DNA from: Bacteroidetes bacterium 46-16
GTDB taxonomy: Bacteria; Bacteroidota; Bacteroidia; Chitinophagales; Chitinophagaceae
DNA: 64,000 nucleotides
Assembly: GCA_001897835.1 (NCBI GenBank)
Contig: MKUN01000024.1
Coordinates: 1-64,000, forward strand
Direction: 5' to 3'
The translations under genes were made by a program, and so were the position numbers. Below the pieces are notes generated by a model that saw only the letters and a program-made list of their open reading frames with translations, was not told the DNA's origin and searched no databases. Shown here piece after piece: positions 51,731 to 60,429 of the stretch; within the stretch, counting starts at the first letter, position 1; each line of letters opens with the position of its first letter.

Positions 51731-54700
51731 ATGCATATAAAAACACTTGTAAGCGCCCTTGCCATTTTTTTATTTCCATTAAGTACCGGGGCAAAAAATG
51801 TAGCACCCCGCCTTAGCTTACCTAAACAGGATGCTGGCTTCATAGAAAATAAGGGCCAGGTAAAAGACCAATACGGTAAACCGAGAAATGATGTGCAGTT
51901 CATTTTGCGTGCCGAAGGGCTTAATATATTCATCGGGAACGGTTCGCTGCATTACCAGTTTGCCCGAAACCAAAGCCAGGGACAGGCAAGCGATGTTTAC
52001 CGCCTGGATGTGGCACTCGTAAATGCAAACATGAATGCAGTAGCTACCCGGGAAAATATATTGCCGGGCCATTACAATTACCTGTTGCAGGGGCTTGGTG
52101 GCGCAACAGCACAGGCATATAGTAAGATACGGTATCACGATGTTTATCCAGGTATAGACTGGATATTGTACCTGAAAGATGGCCTGCTGGAATATGATTT
52201 TGATGTAAAAGAAGGCGGGGACCCTGCATCCATCCAGTTACAATATACGGGAGCAGATGCTATAGCACAGGCAGCAGACGGCAGTGTGACCATCAGCACC
52301 CCATTTGGTAATGTAACAGAACATGCACCCTATGCCTATGCACAAAACGGCAGGGCGATCCAGTCATCCTTCAAGCTGTTTGAAGGGAATAAGCTGGGCT
52401 TTGATCTTGCAGCACACAGCGGCCCGTGCACCATCGATCCTATATTGACATGGGGTACTTATTATGGTGGCACGAATGAGGATCATAGCAAAAGTGTGAC
52501 CACTGATGCAAGCGGAAATGTGTACATGTGCGGCTACACTGCCAGTACCGGTAATATAGCGACCATAGGCGCCCAGCAAAGCAATCTTGCGGGCGGCCTG
52601 GATGGATTCATTGCAAAATTCGATAACAATGGTGTACTGCAATGGTGTACCTACTATGGTGGCAGCGATGACGATTACCTATACTCGGTAGCATGCGACG
52701 GTGTTGGAAATGTATATGCCAGTGGCCGTACCCTGAGCAGCAGTGGCATAGCTACGCCGCTTGCCCACCAGACCACAATGTTCGGCCTCAGTGATGCCTT
52801 CCTGGTAAAGCTGAACAGCAGCGGGCAATTGAAATGGTGCACCTATTACGGAGGCTTTTCGAATGAGTACAGATACGGTGTTGCCTGCGACGGCAGTTAT
52901 AATGTTTATCTCTGCGGAGCTACCAACAGCGGTAATAATATAGCAACCGCCGGCACACACCAGGCTTTCCAGTTTGGTGGATACCAGGCTTTCCTGGTAA
53001 AATTTGACAGTACCGGTGTAAGGCAATGGGGTACTTATTTCGGCGGCTCAAGCGACGACTATGGCTACTCCGTATGCACAGACGTAGCAAACTATATATA
53101 CTTATGCGGCAGGGCCACAAGCACAGATTATATAGCAAGTGCCACAGCATACCAGTTAAACCATGCCGGTGGTGGTAACGACGGCTTCCTTGCTAAATTC
53201 AATACCATTGATGGTACTACTTCGTGGAGCACTTATTACGGCGATGCAGGTGATGACCAGTTACTGGGTGTGACCTGCGATGGCGGCGACATGCTCTATA
53301 TTTGCGGGCGTACCGATGGCACCAGCACCATTGCCACCAATCTTGCCAATCAAAGCAGCTACGGAGGTGGCGCGTCCGATGGCTTCCTCGCACAGTTCGA
53401 CAGTACGGGGGTTAGGCAGTGGGCTACTTATTATGGCGGCAGCGGCGACGATTCCGCAACCAGCGTAAACTGTGATGCAGGCGGGAATATCTATATAACC
53501 GGTGTTACCAGCAGTACTAACAACATTGCGAGCCCCACAACTTATCAAAATACGATCGGTGGCGGGCGCGATGCCTTCCTGGCAAAATTCACCTATAGCG
53601 GCAGCATGGACTGGGGCACCTATTATGGCGGCAGCGGCGATGATGAGGGTAGTGGCGTAGGCGCCAACGTGGACGACATATATATCTGCGGCAGTACAGG
53701 CAGCAGCGCAGCAATTGCTACTAATAATGCCCATCAAACTGCATTCAGCAGCAACCCCGATGGCTTCCTCGCCAAATTCGGAGACTGTGCAACAGCTCCC
53801 GGACAACCCGGTATTATTACCGGCAACAATACCGTTTGCGGAGGTACAAGCCAGAACTATTTTATATCACCAGTCATTGGCGCCACTTATTATACATGGA
53901 CCCTGCCGGGTGGCTGGACCGGAAGCAGCAATACTACCAGCATATTAACAACTGCCGGCAGTACGGGAGGCACGATAACAGTTACTGCTAATAATGCTTG
54001 CGGCAGCAGTACTGCCCAAAGCTTCAATGTAACGGTCAATACAGTGCCGATAGCGCTTATAACCCCCGCAGGCCCTACCACTTTCTGCGAAGGAGACAGT
54101 GTAATACTCAATGCCAATACAGGGAATGGTATTACATACAAATGGCGACTCAATGGCAATATCATACCCGGTGCTACCAACGCTTCACACACAGTAACAC
54201 AGGCCGGCAACTACACCGTAGTTGAAAATAATAATTGCGGCGGTGATACATCAGCCACCACTGTTGTTACCGTTAACCCTTTGCCCAGCGCAAGCATAAT
54301 GCAAAACAACAACCAGCTAAGTACCGGCAGCTTCACTACTTACCAGTGGTATTATAATGGGCAAGTCATAAACGGTGCAACAAACCAAAACTATACAGCC
54401 CAGCAAAACGGCGACTACTATGTGCACGTAACAGATGGTAATGGCTGTGGTGCAAACTCAGATACTGTTACGGTTACAGGGGCATACATAGCTGATGCAA
54501 ATAAGCCGGGCTATAACTTTTCCATTAGTCCCAACCCGGGGAATGGCACGTTTACCCTATCCGGCAATACCAGTGACAGCCAGCTCGATATTGATATCAG
54601 GGATATGACCGGCAGGCTGATAATGAGCACAGCGCTTAAAACAAACGCCAATAAATGCAGGCAGGTGATACAACTCGGCAGCAATGTACCCTCCGGTCTG

Positions 54701-54760
54701 TATTATATGAATATCTCCGGCAGCAGCAGCCGGGCAATATTAAAGTTCGTAAAAGAATAA
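51731..54760 (+). CDS. T9SS-exported SBBP-repeat protein
   Basis: A 1009-residue surface/secreted protein. Signal peptide ~1-22. Residues ~35-235 match the domain usually in front of SBBP repeats (ENKGQVKDQYGKPRNDVQFIL; YPGIDWILYLKDG). Seven SBBP beta-propeller-like repeats (~241-685) each have W-x-TYYGG ... DGFLAKF. PKD/Ig-like domains follow (~690-930). The C-terminal ~80 residues, from NFSISPNPGNGTFTLSG to AILKFVKE, form the type A sorting domain for the type IX secretion system. Role unknown; adhesion or binding of a glycan is possible. Followed by a 44-base palindromic terminator. Confidence 0.92.
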   Translation: MHIKTLVSALAIFLFPLSTGAKNVAPRLSLPKQDAGFIENKGQVKDQYGKPRNDVQFILRAEGLNIFIGNGSLHYQFARNQSQGQASDVYRLDVALVNANMNAVATRENILPGHYNYLLQGLGGATAQAYSKIRYHDVYPGIDWILYLKDGLLEYDFDVKEGGDPASIQLQYTGADAIAQAADGSVTISTPFGNVTEHAPYAYAQNGRAIQSSFKLFEGNKLGFDLAAHSGPCTIDPILTWGTYYGGTNEDHSKSVTTDASGNVYMCGYTASTGNIATIGAQQSNLAGGLDGFIAKFDNNGVLQWCTYYGGSDDDYLYSVACDGVGNVYASGRTLSSSGIATPLAHQTTMFGLSDAFLVKLNSSGQLKWCTYYGGFSNEYRYGVACDGSYNVYLCGATNSGNNIATAGTHQAFQFGGYQAFLVKFDSTGVRQWGTYFGGSSDDYGYSVCTDVANYIYLCGRATSTDYIASATAYQLNHAGGGNDGFLAKFNTIDGTTSWSTYYGDAGDDQLLGVTCDGGDMLYICGRTDGTSTIATNLANQSSYGGGASDGFLAQFDSTGVRQWATYYGGSGDDSATSVNCDAGGNIYITGVTSSTNNIASPTTYQNTIGGGRDAFLAKFTYSGSMDWGTYYGGSGDDEGSGVGANVDDIYICGSTGSSAAIATNNAHQTAFSSNPDGFLAKFGDCATAPGQPGIITGNNTVCGGTSQNYFISPVIGATYYTWTLPGGWTGSSNTTSILTTAGSTGGTITVTANNACGSSTAQSFNVTVNTVPIALITPAGPTTFCEGDSVILNANTGNGITYKWRLNGNIIPGATNASHTVTQAGNYTVVENNNCGGDTSATTVVTVNPLPSASIMQNNNQLSTGSFTTYQWYYNGQVINGATNQNYTAQQNGDYYVHVTDGNGCGANSDTVTVTGAYIADANKPGYNFSISPNPGNGTFTLSGNTSDSQLDIDIRDMTGRLIMSTALKTNANKCRQVIQLGSNVPSGLYYMNISGSSSRAILKFVKE
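52451..53785 (+). repeat. Seven tandem SBBP repeats (coding)
   Basis: Seven imperfect copies, each ~192-195 bases (64-65 codons), begin W(G/C/S/A)TY(Y/F)G at 52451 and end near D-x-FL-x-KF. Between copies the beginnings and the FLAKF end are highly conserved, while the middles vary, suggesting duplication followed by divergence. Confidence 0.8.
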
Positions 54761-54769
54761 AAACAGTTT

Positions 54770-54813
54770 AGCACAAAAGAAAAGCCCGGAATTCCGGGCT
54801 TTTCTTTTGTGCT
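54770..54813 (+). terminator. 44-base perfect palindrome, terminator-like
   Basis: Arms of 22 bases around no loop, starting AGCACAAAAGAAAAGCCCGG. A GC core (GCCCGG) is flanked by A- and T-rich ends; on the plus strand, the T-rich side (TTTTCTTTT) fits termination of the SBBP gene transcript. The length and perfection are unusual. Confidence 0.75.
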
Positions 54814-54844
54814 CGCTAAATAGTAAATTTATATAAAGCAGCGT

Positions 54845-55258
54845 ATGAAACTTTTACTGTGCGCCATACTTTGTTGTGCCAGCCAGTTTGCAGGGGCGCA
54901 AAACATGTACCCCCCAACTGACACGATCTATTCCGGCAGCAAAGCTATCCTGCTACTGAAACAAACACATGTACTGCCGCCGACCTACACTATAGAAACG
55001 TTTACAGGGGAAATGCTGGTAACGCTTTACCCCGGTAAAACAAATATAGGGGACAAGCCCTGTTATATCATAAGCTTTGTAAAAGATGGCAGGCAGGCCC
55101 TGGTGCCAGAGACAATACCACACAAACTGGTACAGCAATTACTAAGCGGCAATGTGTTGAATGGGGAAACTGTGAACGGGATAGCTGAGGAACGGTTCAT
55201 AAAAAAACATCCTGTTCCCAAAGGATACCAGGATGTAGAACAAATTTATAACTACTGA
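54845..55258 (+). CDS. Small secreted protein, unknown
   Basis: A 137-residue exported protein with a signal peptide (1-18, ending FAGA). The body (YTIETFTGEMLVTLYPGKTNIGDKPCYIISFVKDGR) is beta-rich with no known motif. It has one Cys in the mature chain. It stands between the palindrome and the convergent LpxD-like gene, 8 bases from its stop. Function unknown. Confidence 0.55.
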   Translation: MKLLLCAILCCASQFAGAQNMYPPTDTIYSGSKAILLLKQTHVLPPTYTIETFTGEMLVTLYPGKTNIGDKPCYIISFVKDGRQALVPETIPHKLVQQLLSGNVLNGETVNGIAEERFIKKHPVPKGYQDVEQIYNY

Positions 55259-55266
55259 GCCAGTGC

Positions 55267-56220
55267 CTACTGATCGTCTTTGGATACTTTTTCCCAGATC
55301 TCGGGTATGCGCTTGATCCAGTTGAGTTCTTTCATTTTTTCCCGGGCTTCCATTACCGGGCTTCCAAAATATATTTTACCGCCCTCAATGCTCGATGCTA
55401 CACCGCTCTGCGCATAAACTATTGCGCCCTTGCCAATGGTAAGGTCTTTACTCACACCTACCTGGCCCCAAAGCATTACCTCATCTTCAATAATGGCTTT
55501 GCCGCCAATGCCCACCTGCGCCACAAATAAGCAATTCTTACCGATCACCGCACCATGACCCACATGTATGTGGTTATCGAGTTTGGTACCCTTGCCGATT
55601 ATGGTATCGCCGCTTACCCCCCTGTCTATAGTGCAGCAAGCGCCTATCTCTACATTATCTTCAATAATTGCCCTGCCACAGCTTTCCAGTTTATCATGCC
55701 TTGCTTCGTTTTCGTTCCGGCGGGTTTTAAAATAAAATGCATCGCCACCTATTACCGTGTTAGCCTGAATAATTACGTTATCGCCGATGATGGTGTGATC
55801 ATAAATGGTCACATTAGGATGAATAAGACAATTACGGCCGATCTTAACATGGTTGCCAATGAACACATTGGGCTGCAGGTGCGTGCCTTCGCCTATCTCA
55901 GCCGTATCGCTGATCATTTTATTAGCAGGCTCGAAAGGGAAAAAATGCTTCACCAGTTTTACGTACGCGGAGAAGGGGTCAGGGTGCATTAAAAGGGTTT
56001 TACCCGGAGGGCAATCAGCCTCTTTATTTATTAAAATGATAGTAGCTTCAGAATTGAGGCTAATGTTGTAATACTTATCAATATCCACAAAGGTAATGTC
56101 GCCCTTCCTGACCTTATGTATCTCATTAATGCCAGTGACCAGCTGCGTAGCATCACCCTTAATAGTTGCCCCCGTAAATTCAGCGATCCATTTGACAGGC
56201 AGAGGCTCTTTAAAATCCAT
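55267..56220 (-). CDS. LpxD-like UDP-3-O-acylglucosamine N-acyltransferase
   Basis: Left-handed beta-helix acyltransferase: hexapeptide repeats run from ~95 to 285 (NVFIGNHVKIGRNCLIHPNVTIYDHTIIG; IGKNCLFVAQVGIGG), with the likely catalytic His in NHIHVGHGAVIGKNC. The N-terminal uridine-binding region (~1-95) and C-terminal helical tail are present. Length 317 is shorter than the classical LpxD (~345). True lpxD usually stands next to lpxA/fabZ; here it is alone, so it may be a paralogue with another acyl acceptor. Promoter box TACTTTTG at 56238-56245. Confidence 0.8.
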   Translation of the reverse strand: MDFKEPLPVKWIAEFTGATIKGDATQLVTGINEIHKVRKGDITFVDIDKYYNISLNSEATIILINKEADCPPGKTLLMHPDPFSAYVKLVKHFFPFEPANKMISDTAEIGEGTHLQPNVFIGNHVKIGRNCLIHPNVTIYDHTIIGDNVIIQANTVIGGDAFYFKTRRNENEARHDKLESCGRAIIEDNVEIGACCTIDRGVSGDTIIGKGTKLDNHIHVGHGAVIGKNCLFVAQVGIGGKAIIEDEVMLWGQVGVSKDLTIGKGAIVYAQSGVASSIEGGKIYFGSPVMEAREKMKELNWIKRIPEIWEKVSKDDQ

Positions 56221-56237
56221 TCGAAATTAAATTTGGG

Positions 56238-56245
56238 CAAAAGTA
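56238..56245 (-). promoter_or_regulatory. -7 promoter box (TACTTTTG) for the LpxD-like gene
   Basis: Perfect TAnnTTTG on the minus strand, 17 bases before the start at 56220. Confidence 0.5.
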
Positions 56246-56283
56246 CGTAAGTTAGCAGAGAGTAGGTAATAGATTGTACAGGA

Positions 56284-56291
56284 TATATTTG
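56284..56291 (+). promoter_or_regulatory. -7 promoter box (TATATTTG) for the aminotransferase gene
   Basis: Perfect TAnnTTTG, 24 bases before the TTG start at 56316. With the minus-strand box at 56238 it forms a divergent promoter pair. Confidence 0.5.
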
Positions 56292-56315
56292 TAAACATCA
56301 TACATATAATTTACA

Positions 56316-57158
56316 TTGTCATACGTAAATCTTAATGGCGAACTGACCAATTGGGATACAATGCAGAGGACCGGCGATGCGGCCCTGCGCTATGGCTATG
56401 GTTTATTTGAAACAATACTTGTAAAAAATAGTGTTATAATGCTCTGGGAGCAGCATTGCGTACGCCTGTTTAGGGGTATGGAGCAATTGGGCATTGCAAA
56501 ACCCACACATTTCACCCCTGGATGGCTGGAAAAACAAGTTGTTGAAATAACAATAAAGAACAATATAAATAATGTATGCCGTGTACGCTTACAGGTATCG
56601 GCAGGTAACGGGAGCCTGTATGAGCGGGAGCAAAAATTGCCCCAGCTAATGATCGAATGCTGGCCTGTGGACCCCCTGGTCTTATCATTGAACACACAGG
56701 GCCTCCATACAGGTATTGCCACAGGCTTGGCAAAAAGCCCTGACAATATCGCTAATATAAAAAGCTGCAGCGCCCTTATATATGCACTTGCAGCAAGACA
56801 GGCTATGGTCAATGGCTGGGACGATATATTCGTAAAAAATACCCATGGCAGGATCATTGAAAGCAGCATTGCCAATATATTCCTTATTAAAGAAGCTAAG
56901 GTCTTTACGCCTCCCTTAAGCGAAGGTTGCATAGCCGGTGTGATGAGGGAATACATTATCGACTCACTGGCCGGGCACGGTATGGAGGTAACCGAAAAAG
57001 AGCTTACCGAACAAGACCTATATGACGCAGATGAGCTTTTCCTGAGCAATGCGATCAGGCAAGTAAAATGGGTAGGCAGCTTGAACAATAAAAGATATAA
57101 CAACAGCACCGTTAAACATATTTACAATTTGCTGTTTGATAATATTCACTCCTATTGA
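56316..57158 (+). CDS. Class IV PLP-dependent aminotransferase (BCAT/DAAT/PabC group)
   Basis: Pyridoxal-phosphate enzyme of 280 residues. The N-terminal GDAALRYGYGLFETI, the Lys in NIKSCSALIYALAA (Schiff base) and the ESSIANIFLI segment are family hallmarks. It could be a D-alanine or branched-chain aminotransferase or 4-amino-4-deoxychorismate lyase; motifs alone do not separate these. The start is a TTG at 56316, reading (L/M)SYVNLNGELTNW; no earlier ATG exists. Divergent from the LpxD-like gene. Confidence 0.82.
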   Translation: MSYVNLNGELTNWDTMQRTGDAALRYGYGLFETILVKNSVIMLWEQHCVRLFRGMEQLGIAKPTHFTPGWLEKQVVEITIKNNINNVCRVRLQVSAGNGSLYEREQKLPQLMIECWPVDPLVLSLNTQGLHTGIATGLAKSPDNIANIKSCSALIYALAARQAMVNGWDDIFVKNTHGRIIESSIANIFLIKEAKVFTPPLSEGCIAGVMREYIIDSLAGHGMEVTEKELTEQDLYDADELFLSNAIRQVKWVGSLNNKRYNNSTVKHIYNLLFDNIHSY

Positions 57159-57166
57159 CTTTTACA

Positions 57167-57174
57167 TAACTTTG
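57167..57174 (+). promoter_or_regulatory. -7 promoter box (TAACTTTG)
   Basis: Perfect TAnnTTTG, 24 bases before the start of the first beta-barrel gene at 57199. Confidence 0.5.
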
Positions 57175-57198
57175 GCCTACCACATAAAACTTAACTGA

Positions 57199-57948
57199 AT
57201 GAAAAAATACCTATTAGCGATCGTATTGATGTTACCGCTCACACCCGGTTTTGCACAATTTCGCTACGGCCCGGAGCTTGCCGGAGCGTACAACAAGATG
57301 ACCGACAATAAAAACGTATGGGGCGCTACATCCATTACGTCTTCCACCTTTGGCGGCAGGTTTGGGATCATCGGCGACTATGGCATCACAGAACATGTAT
57401 ATGTGCAACCCGGTGTATTTTATACGATAAGAAGCAATAAAGAGACCGCTAATACCAGCCTTACGATAAACGTACCTGTATCAACATTCAATGTGGCGGC
57501 GAACGGTAGTGTGAACATGGCTCAGAAAAGCAAGTTCAGCTATATAGAAGTGCCGGTATATCTTACTTATAAATGGGGACAGCCGGGAAGCGGGCGTTTC
57601 TTTATAGGCATTGCCCCATATGTGGCCTATGGAATAGGCGGAAAACAAACCGTGACACAGGATATAGGTTTAAGTGCGGCACTTGTTCTTAACTATGATT
57701 CATCTTTAAGGGATACAAAATCCAACACTTTTGCCAATGATAGCTTCGGCTATAAGAACATGGATTACGGCTTCAAAATATGTGAAGGTTATGAATTTTC
57801 CGGGGGCTTCTACTTCCGGGCCGAATTTGGGTTAGGATTGTCCAACCTGAGTAATTATCCCGGCGCAAAAAGCCACAATATGGGTGTGGACCTTGCCATA
57901 GGCTACTTGTTCGGCGATAGGAGAAAGCGTGTGCAAGCCATTGAATAA
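57199..57948 (+). CDS. Outer-membrane beta-barrel protein (PorT-like), copy 1
   Basis: Exported 249-residue protein with a signal peptide (~1-20, ending FAQ). The mature part is a PorT/OMP_b-brl type barrel: YGPELAGAYNK, HVYVQPGVFYTIRSN, FSYIEVPVYLTYKWG, FRAEFGLGLSNLSNY and a last strand MGVDLAIGYLFGDRRK. Ligand unknown. A related gene follows 84 bases later; both share the WGQPGSGRFF/LGRPGHGHFI style segment. The two may be a tandem duplication with divergence. Confidence 0.75.
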   Translation: MKKYLLAIVLMLPLTPGFAQFRYGPELAGAYNKMTDNKNVWGATSITSSTFGGRFGIIGDYGITEHVYVQPGVFYTIRSNKETANTSLTINVPVSTFNVAANGSVNMAQKSKFSYIEVPVYLTYKWGQPGSGRFFIGIAPYVAYGIGGKQTVTQDIGLSAALVLNYDSSLRDTKSNTFANDSFGYKNMDYGFKICEGYEFSGGFYFRAEFGLGLSNLSNYPGAKSHNMGVDLAIGYLFGDRRKRVQAIE

Positions 57949-58032
57949 CAGCGCTTAACCAGACTTTTAACTGGTCATCGTTTAACGCTGGCATGGTATT
58001 ACCTGTTGGTAGCCGAACCAAAGGATAATAAC

Positions 58033-58743
58033 ATGAAAAAGATGATATTGTTAGCAGGCTTAGGAATAGCATCCGTATGCTCAGCCAGTGCACAGTGGGT
58101 AACTGTAGGTCCTGAAATCGGTATTAATTCTACGAGCTTTATGGAAAGGTATAACGGCGTAGATGTGAGCGATGGCATGAGGGCCGGCCTCAAAGTAGGG
58201 GGTATCGTGGATATAGCATTTACACGGCACTTCTCCCTGCAGCCGGGACTTTTCTATAACATGAAGGGTGCACAGGAAAAATATGTAAGCACTACCACTA
58301 CCGATAATGGTACCATACGTACCGAAGAAATAAGGAATGACTTCAGGATCAACTATATCGAAATGCCCCTTAACCTTGAATTCAAACTTGGCCGTCCGGG
58401 ACACGGACATTTCATTTTTGGCGCAGGTCCATATGTTGCCGTTGCGCTTAATGGCACTATCATAAATGCTAATGGCTCATCGATCATTCTGCCATCAGGC
58501 CGTGTGATCACCACCGAAAATGATCATAGCTCCACTGCTTATATTGGTAATTCAGTCGACGACGATATTACCCCGCTCGACGGAGGTCTTAACCTGAATA
58601 TGGGTTACGAAAGCCCTATGGGTTTATTCGTTCGTGGCAATATGGGCTTTGGACTGGCCAATATATTACCCCAGGGCGATAGCTACAACTATATACGCAA
58701 TTGGGGCATGGGTGTATCGGTAGGCTATTTATTTGGGCGTTAA
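58033..58743 (+). CDS. Outer-membrane beta-barrel protein (PorT-like), copy 2
   Basis: Paralogue of the previous gene. ATG 58033 is chosen since it gives the signal peptide MKKMILLAGLGIASVCSASAQ; a GTG/TTG-type frame from 58006 adds nine residues without support. The barrel has similar strands (GPEIGINSTSF, HFSLQPGLFYNMKG, NYIEMPLNLEFKLG, MGFGLANILPQG, MGVSVGYLFGR). 236 residues. Function unknown; a terminator follows. Confidence 0.75.
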   Translation: MKKMILLAGLGIASVCSASAQWVTVGPEIGINSTSFMERYNGVDVSDGMRAGLKVGGIVDIAFTRHFSLQPGLFYNMKGAQEKYVSTTTTDNGTIRTEEIRNDFRINYIEMPLNLEFKLGRPGHGHFIFGAGPYVAVALNGTIINANGSSIILPSGRVITTENDHSSTAYIGNSVDDDITPLDGGLNLNMGYESPMGLFVRGNMGFGLANILPQGDSYNYIRNWGMGVSVGYLFGR

Positions 58744-58767
58744 TTCCCATCAACTTCTACCACCTGA

Positions 58768-58803
58768 AAAAGGCTGCTGTTTCTGAGGAGATAGCAGCCT
58801 TTT
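58768..58803 (+). terminator. Terminator after the beta-barrel genes
   Basis: An 11-base stem (AAAAGGCTGCT / AGCAGCCTTTT) with a 14-base loop; the T run lies within the arm. Confidence 0.75.
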
Positions 58804-58830
58804 GTACTTTTTCATAAGCCATGTATCTGC

Positions 58831-58838
58831 TACCTTTG
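58831..58838 (+). promoter_or_regulatory. -7 promoter box (TACCTTTG) directly before gltX
   Basis: Perfect TAnnTTTG with only seven bases to the ATG at 58846. With a start about 5-8 bases downstream, the gltX message would be leaderless or nearly so. Confidence 0.6.
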
Positions 58839-58845
58839 CAGCCTT

Positions 58846-60375
58846 ATGAGCAACAGGGTCAGGGTACGTTTTGCCCCCAGTCCTACAGGTGGCCTTCACC
58901 TGGGCGGGGTACGTACCATCTTATACAATTATCTTTTCGCACATCATCATGGCGGTCAATTTGTGCTTCGTATCGAGGATACCGATCAAAACAGGTATGT
59001 TGCAGATGCCGAGCAATATATATATGATTGCCTGGAATGGTGCGGGCTGCTGCCCGATGAGAGTCCTTTAAAAGGCGGCCCCTACACCCCATACCGCCAA
59101 AGCGAACGTAAACCGCTCTATTACCAGTATGCACAGCAACTGGTGGATGCCGGCTATGCTTATTACGCCTTCGATACGGTGGAAGAGCTGGAGAAAATGC
59201 GGCATGACCTGAAGAATGAACACAATCCCAATCCACAATACGATCATAAAACGCGTATGCAAATGCGCAACTCCCTATCGCTTGACCCCAAAGAGGTTGT
59301 GGAACTGCTCAATAAACAAACACCCCATGTGATCCGTATTAAAATGCCGCACAACAAAACAGTGAGCTTCACTGATATGATAAGGGGCGAGATACATTTT
59401 GATACCAGCCTGGTAGATGATAAGGTGCTGCTCAAAGCCGATGGCATGCCTACTTATCACCTGGCTGTAGTGGTGGATGATCACCTGATGCAAATAACAC
59501 ATGCCTTCAGGGGTGAGGAGTGGCTACCCAGTGCGCCTGTGCACTTACTGCTTTGGGAATACCTGGGCTGGAAAGAAAGTATGCCCCAGTGGGCACACCT
59601 GCCGTTGATACTAAAGCCTGATGGCAATGGTAAGCTCAGCAAACGCGATGGCGACAGGCTGGGTTTTCCCGTGTTCGCTATGGACTGGAAAGATCCTAAA
59701 ACCAATGAGACCACTACCGGCTTTAAAGAGATAGGATTTTTACCGCAGGCATTTGTCAATATGCTGGCCTTGCTGGGCTGGAACGATGGCAGCGGGCAGG
59801 AAATATTTTCACTCGACGAACTGGTACAGAGGTTCTCAATAGACCGCGTACATAAGGGCGGTGCCAAATTTGATTACGAAAAGGCCAAATGGTTCAACCA
59901 CCAATACATTCAGCATGCTGCCGATGAGCTGCTGCTACCGCTGGTAAAACCTTATTTTGAAAAGGCAGGCATCAGCGCAGACGATGCTTACATGCTGCAA
60001 GTGATCGGGCTGATAAAAGAACGCTGCACCTTACTACCCGATTTTGTGCAGCAAGGCTACTTTTTCTTCCACACGCCCAAAGAAATAGACCTGGCATCAA
60101 TACAAGCAAAATGGGAGGACAGGAAAAAGCAATTCTTCGAAAGTTGGGTGGAAATACTGCAGAGCCTGGAACAATGGACGCATGATGAACTGGAGCAGAG
60201 CTTTAATAAAACAATGGAAGCACATGGATTGAAAAAGGGCGATGTGCTCCTGCCTTTGCGTATCATGCTGGTGGGAGGTAAGTATGGCCCCGGGGTATTC
60301 GTGATAGCTGAAATGATAGGGAAGGCCGAAACTTGCAACCGGGTAAAGGCAGCCTTAGCTCAGCTTGGTAACTAG
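58846..60375 (+). CDS. gltX: Glutamyl-tRNA synthetase
   Basis: Class I synthetase. The HIGH-type signature is HLGG (H18-G21) in FAPSPTGGLHLGGVRT; the KMSKS-type motif is KLSKRDGD at about 263-270, so both catalytic signatures are intact. Length 509, normal. It charges tRNA-Glu, and in organisms lacking GlnRS also mischarges tRNA-Gln for GatCAB; this could not be judged here. A box seven bases before the ATG suggests a leaderless message. Confidence 0.97.
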   Translation: MSNRVRVRFAPSPTGGLHLGGVRTILYNYLFAHHHGGQFVLRIEDTDQNRYVADAEQYIYDCLEWCGLLPDESPLKGGPYTPYRQSERKPLYYQYAQQLVDAGYAYYAFDTVEELEKMRHDLKNEHNPNPQYDHKTRMQMRNSLSLDPKEVVELLNKQTPHVIRIKMPHNKTVSFTDMIRGEIHFDTSLVDDKVLLKADGMPTYHLAVVVDDHLMQITHAFRGEEWLPSAPVHLLLWEYLGWKESMPQWAHLPLILKPDGNGKLSKRDGDRLGFPVFAMDWKDPKTNETTTGFKEIGFLPQAFVNMLALLGWNDGSGQEIFSLDELVQRFSIDRVHKGGAKFDYEKAKWFNHQYIQHAADELLLPLVKPYFEKAGISADDAYMLQVIGLIKERCTLLPDFVQQGYFFFHTPKEIDLASIQAKWEDRKKQFFESWVEILQSLEQWTHDELEQSFNKTMEAHGLKKGDVLLPLRIMLVGGKYGPGVFVIAEMIGKAETCNRVKAALAQLGN

Positions 60376-60429
60376 TTGAATATCACAACAAAGACTGGTG
60401 GCGCAATATTTATAGCTTTAGGGCATCAT

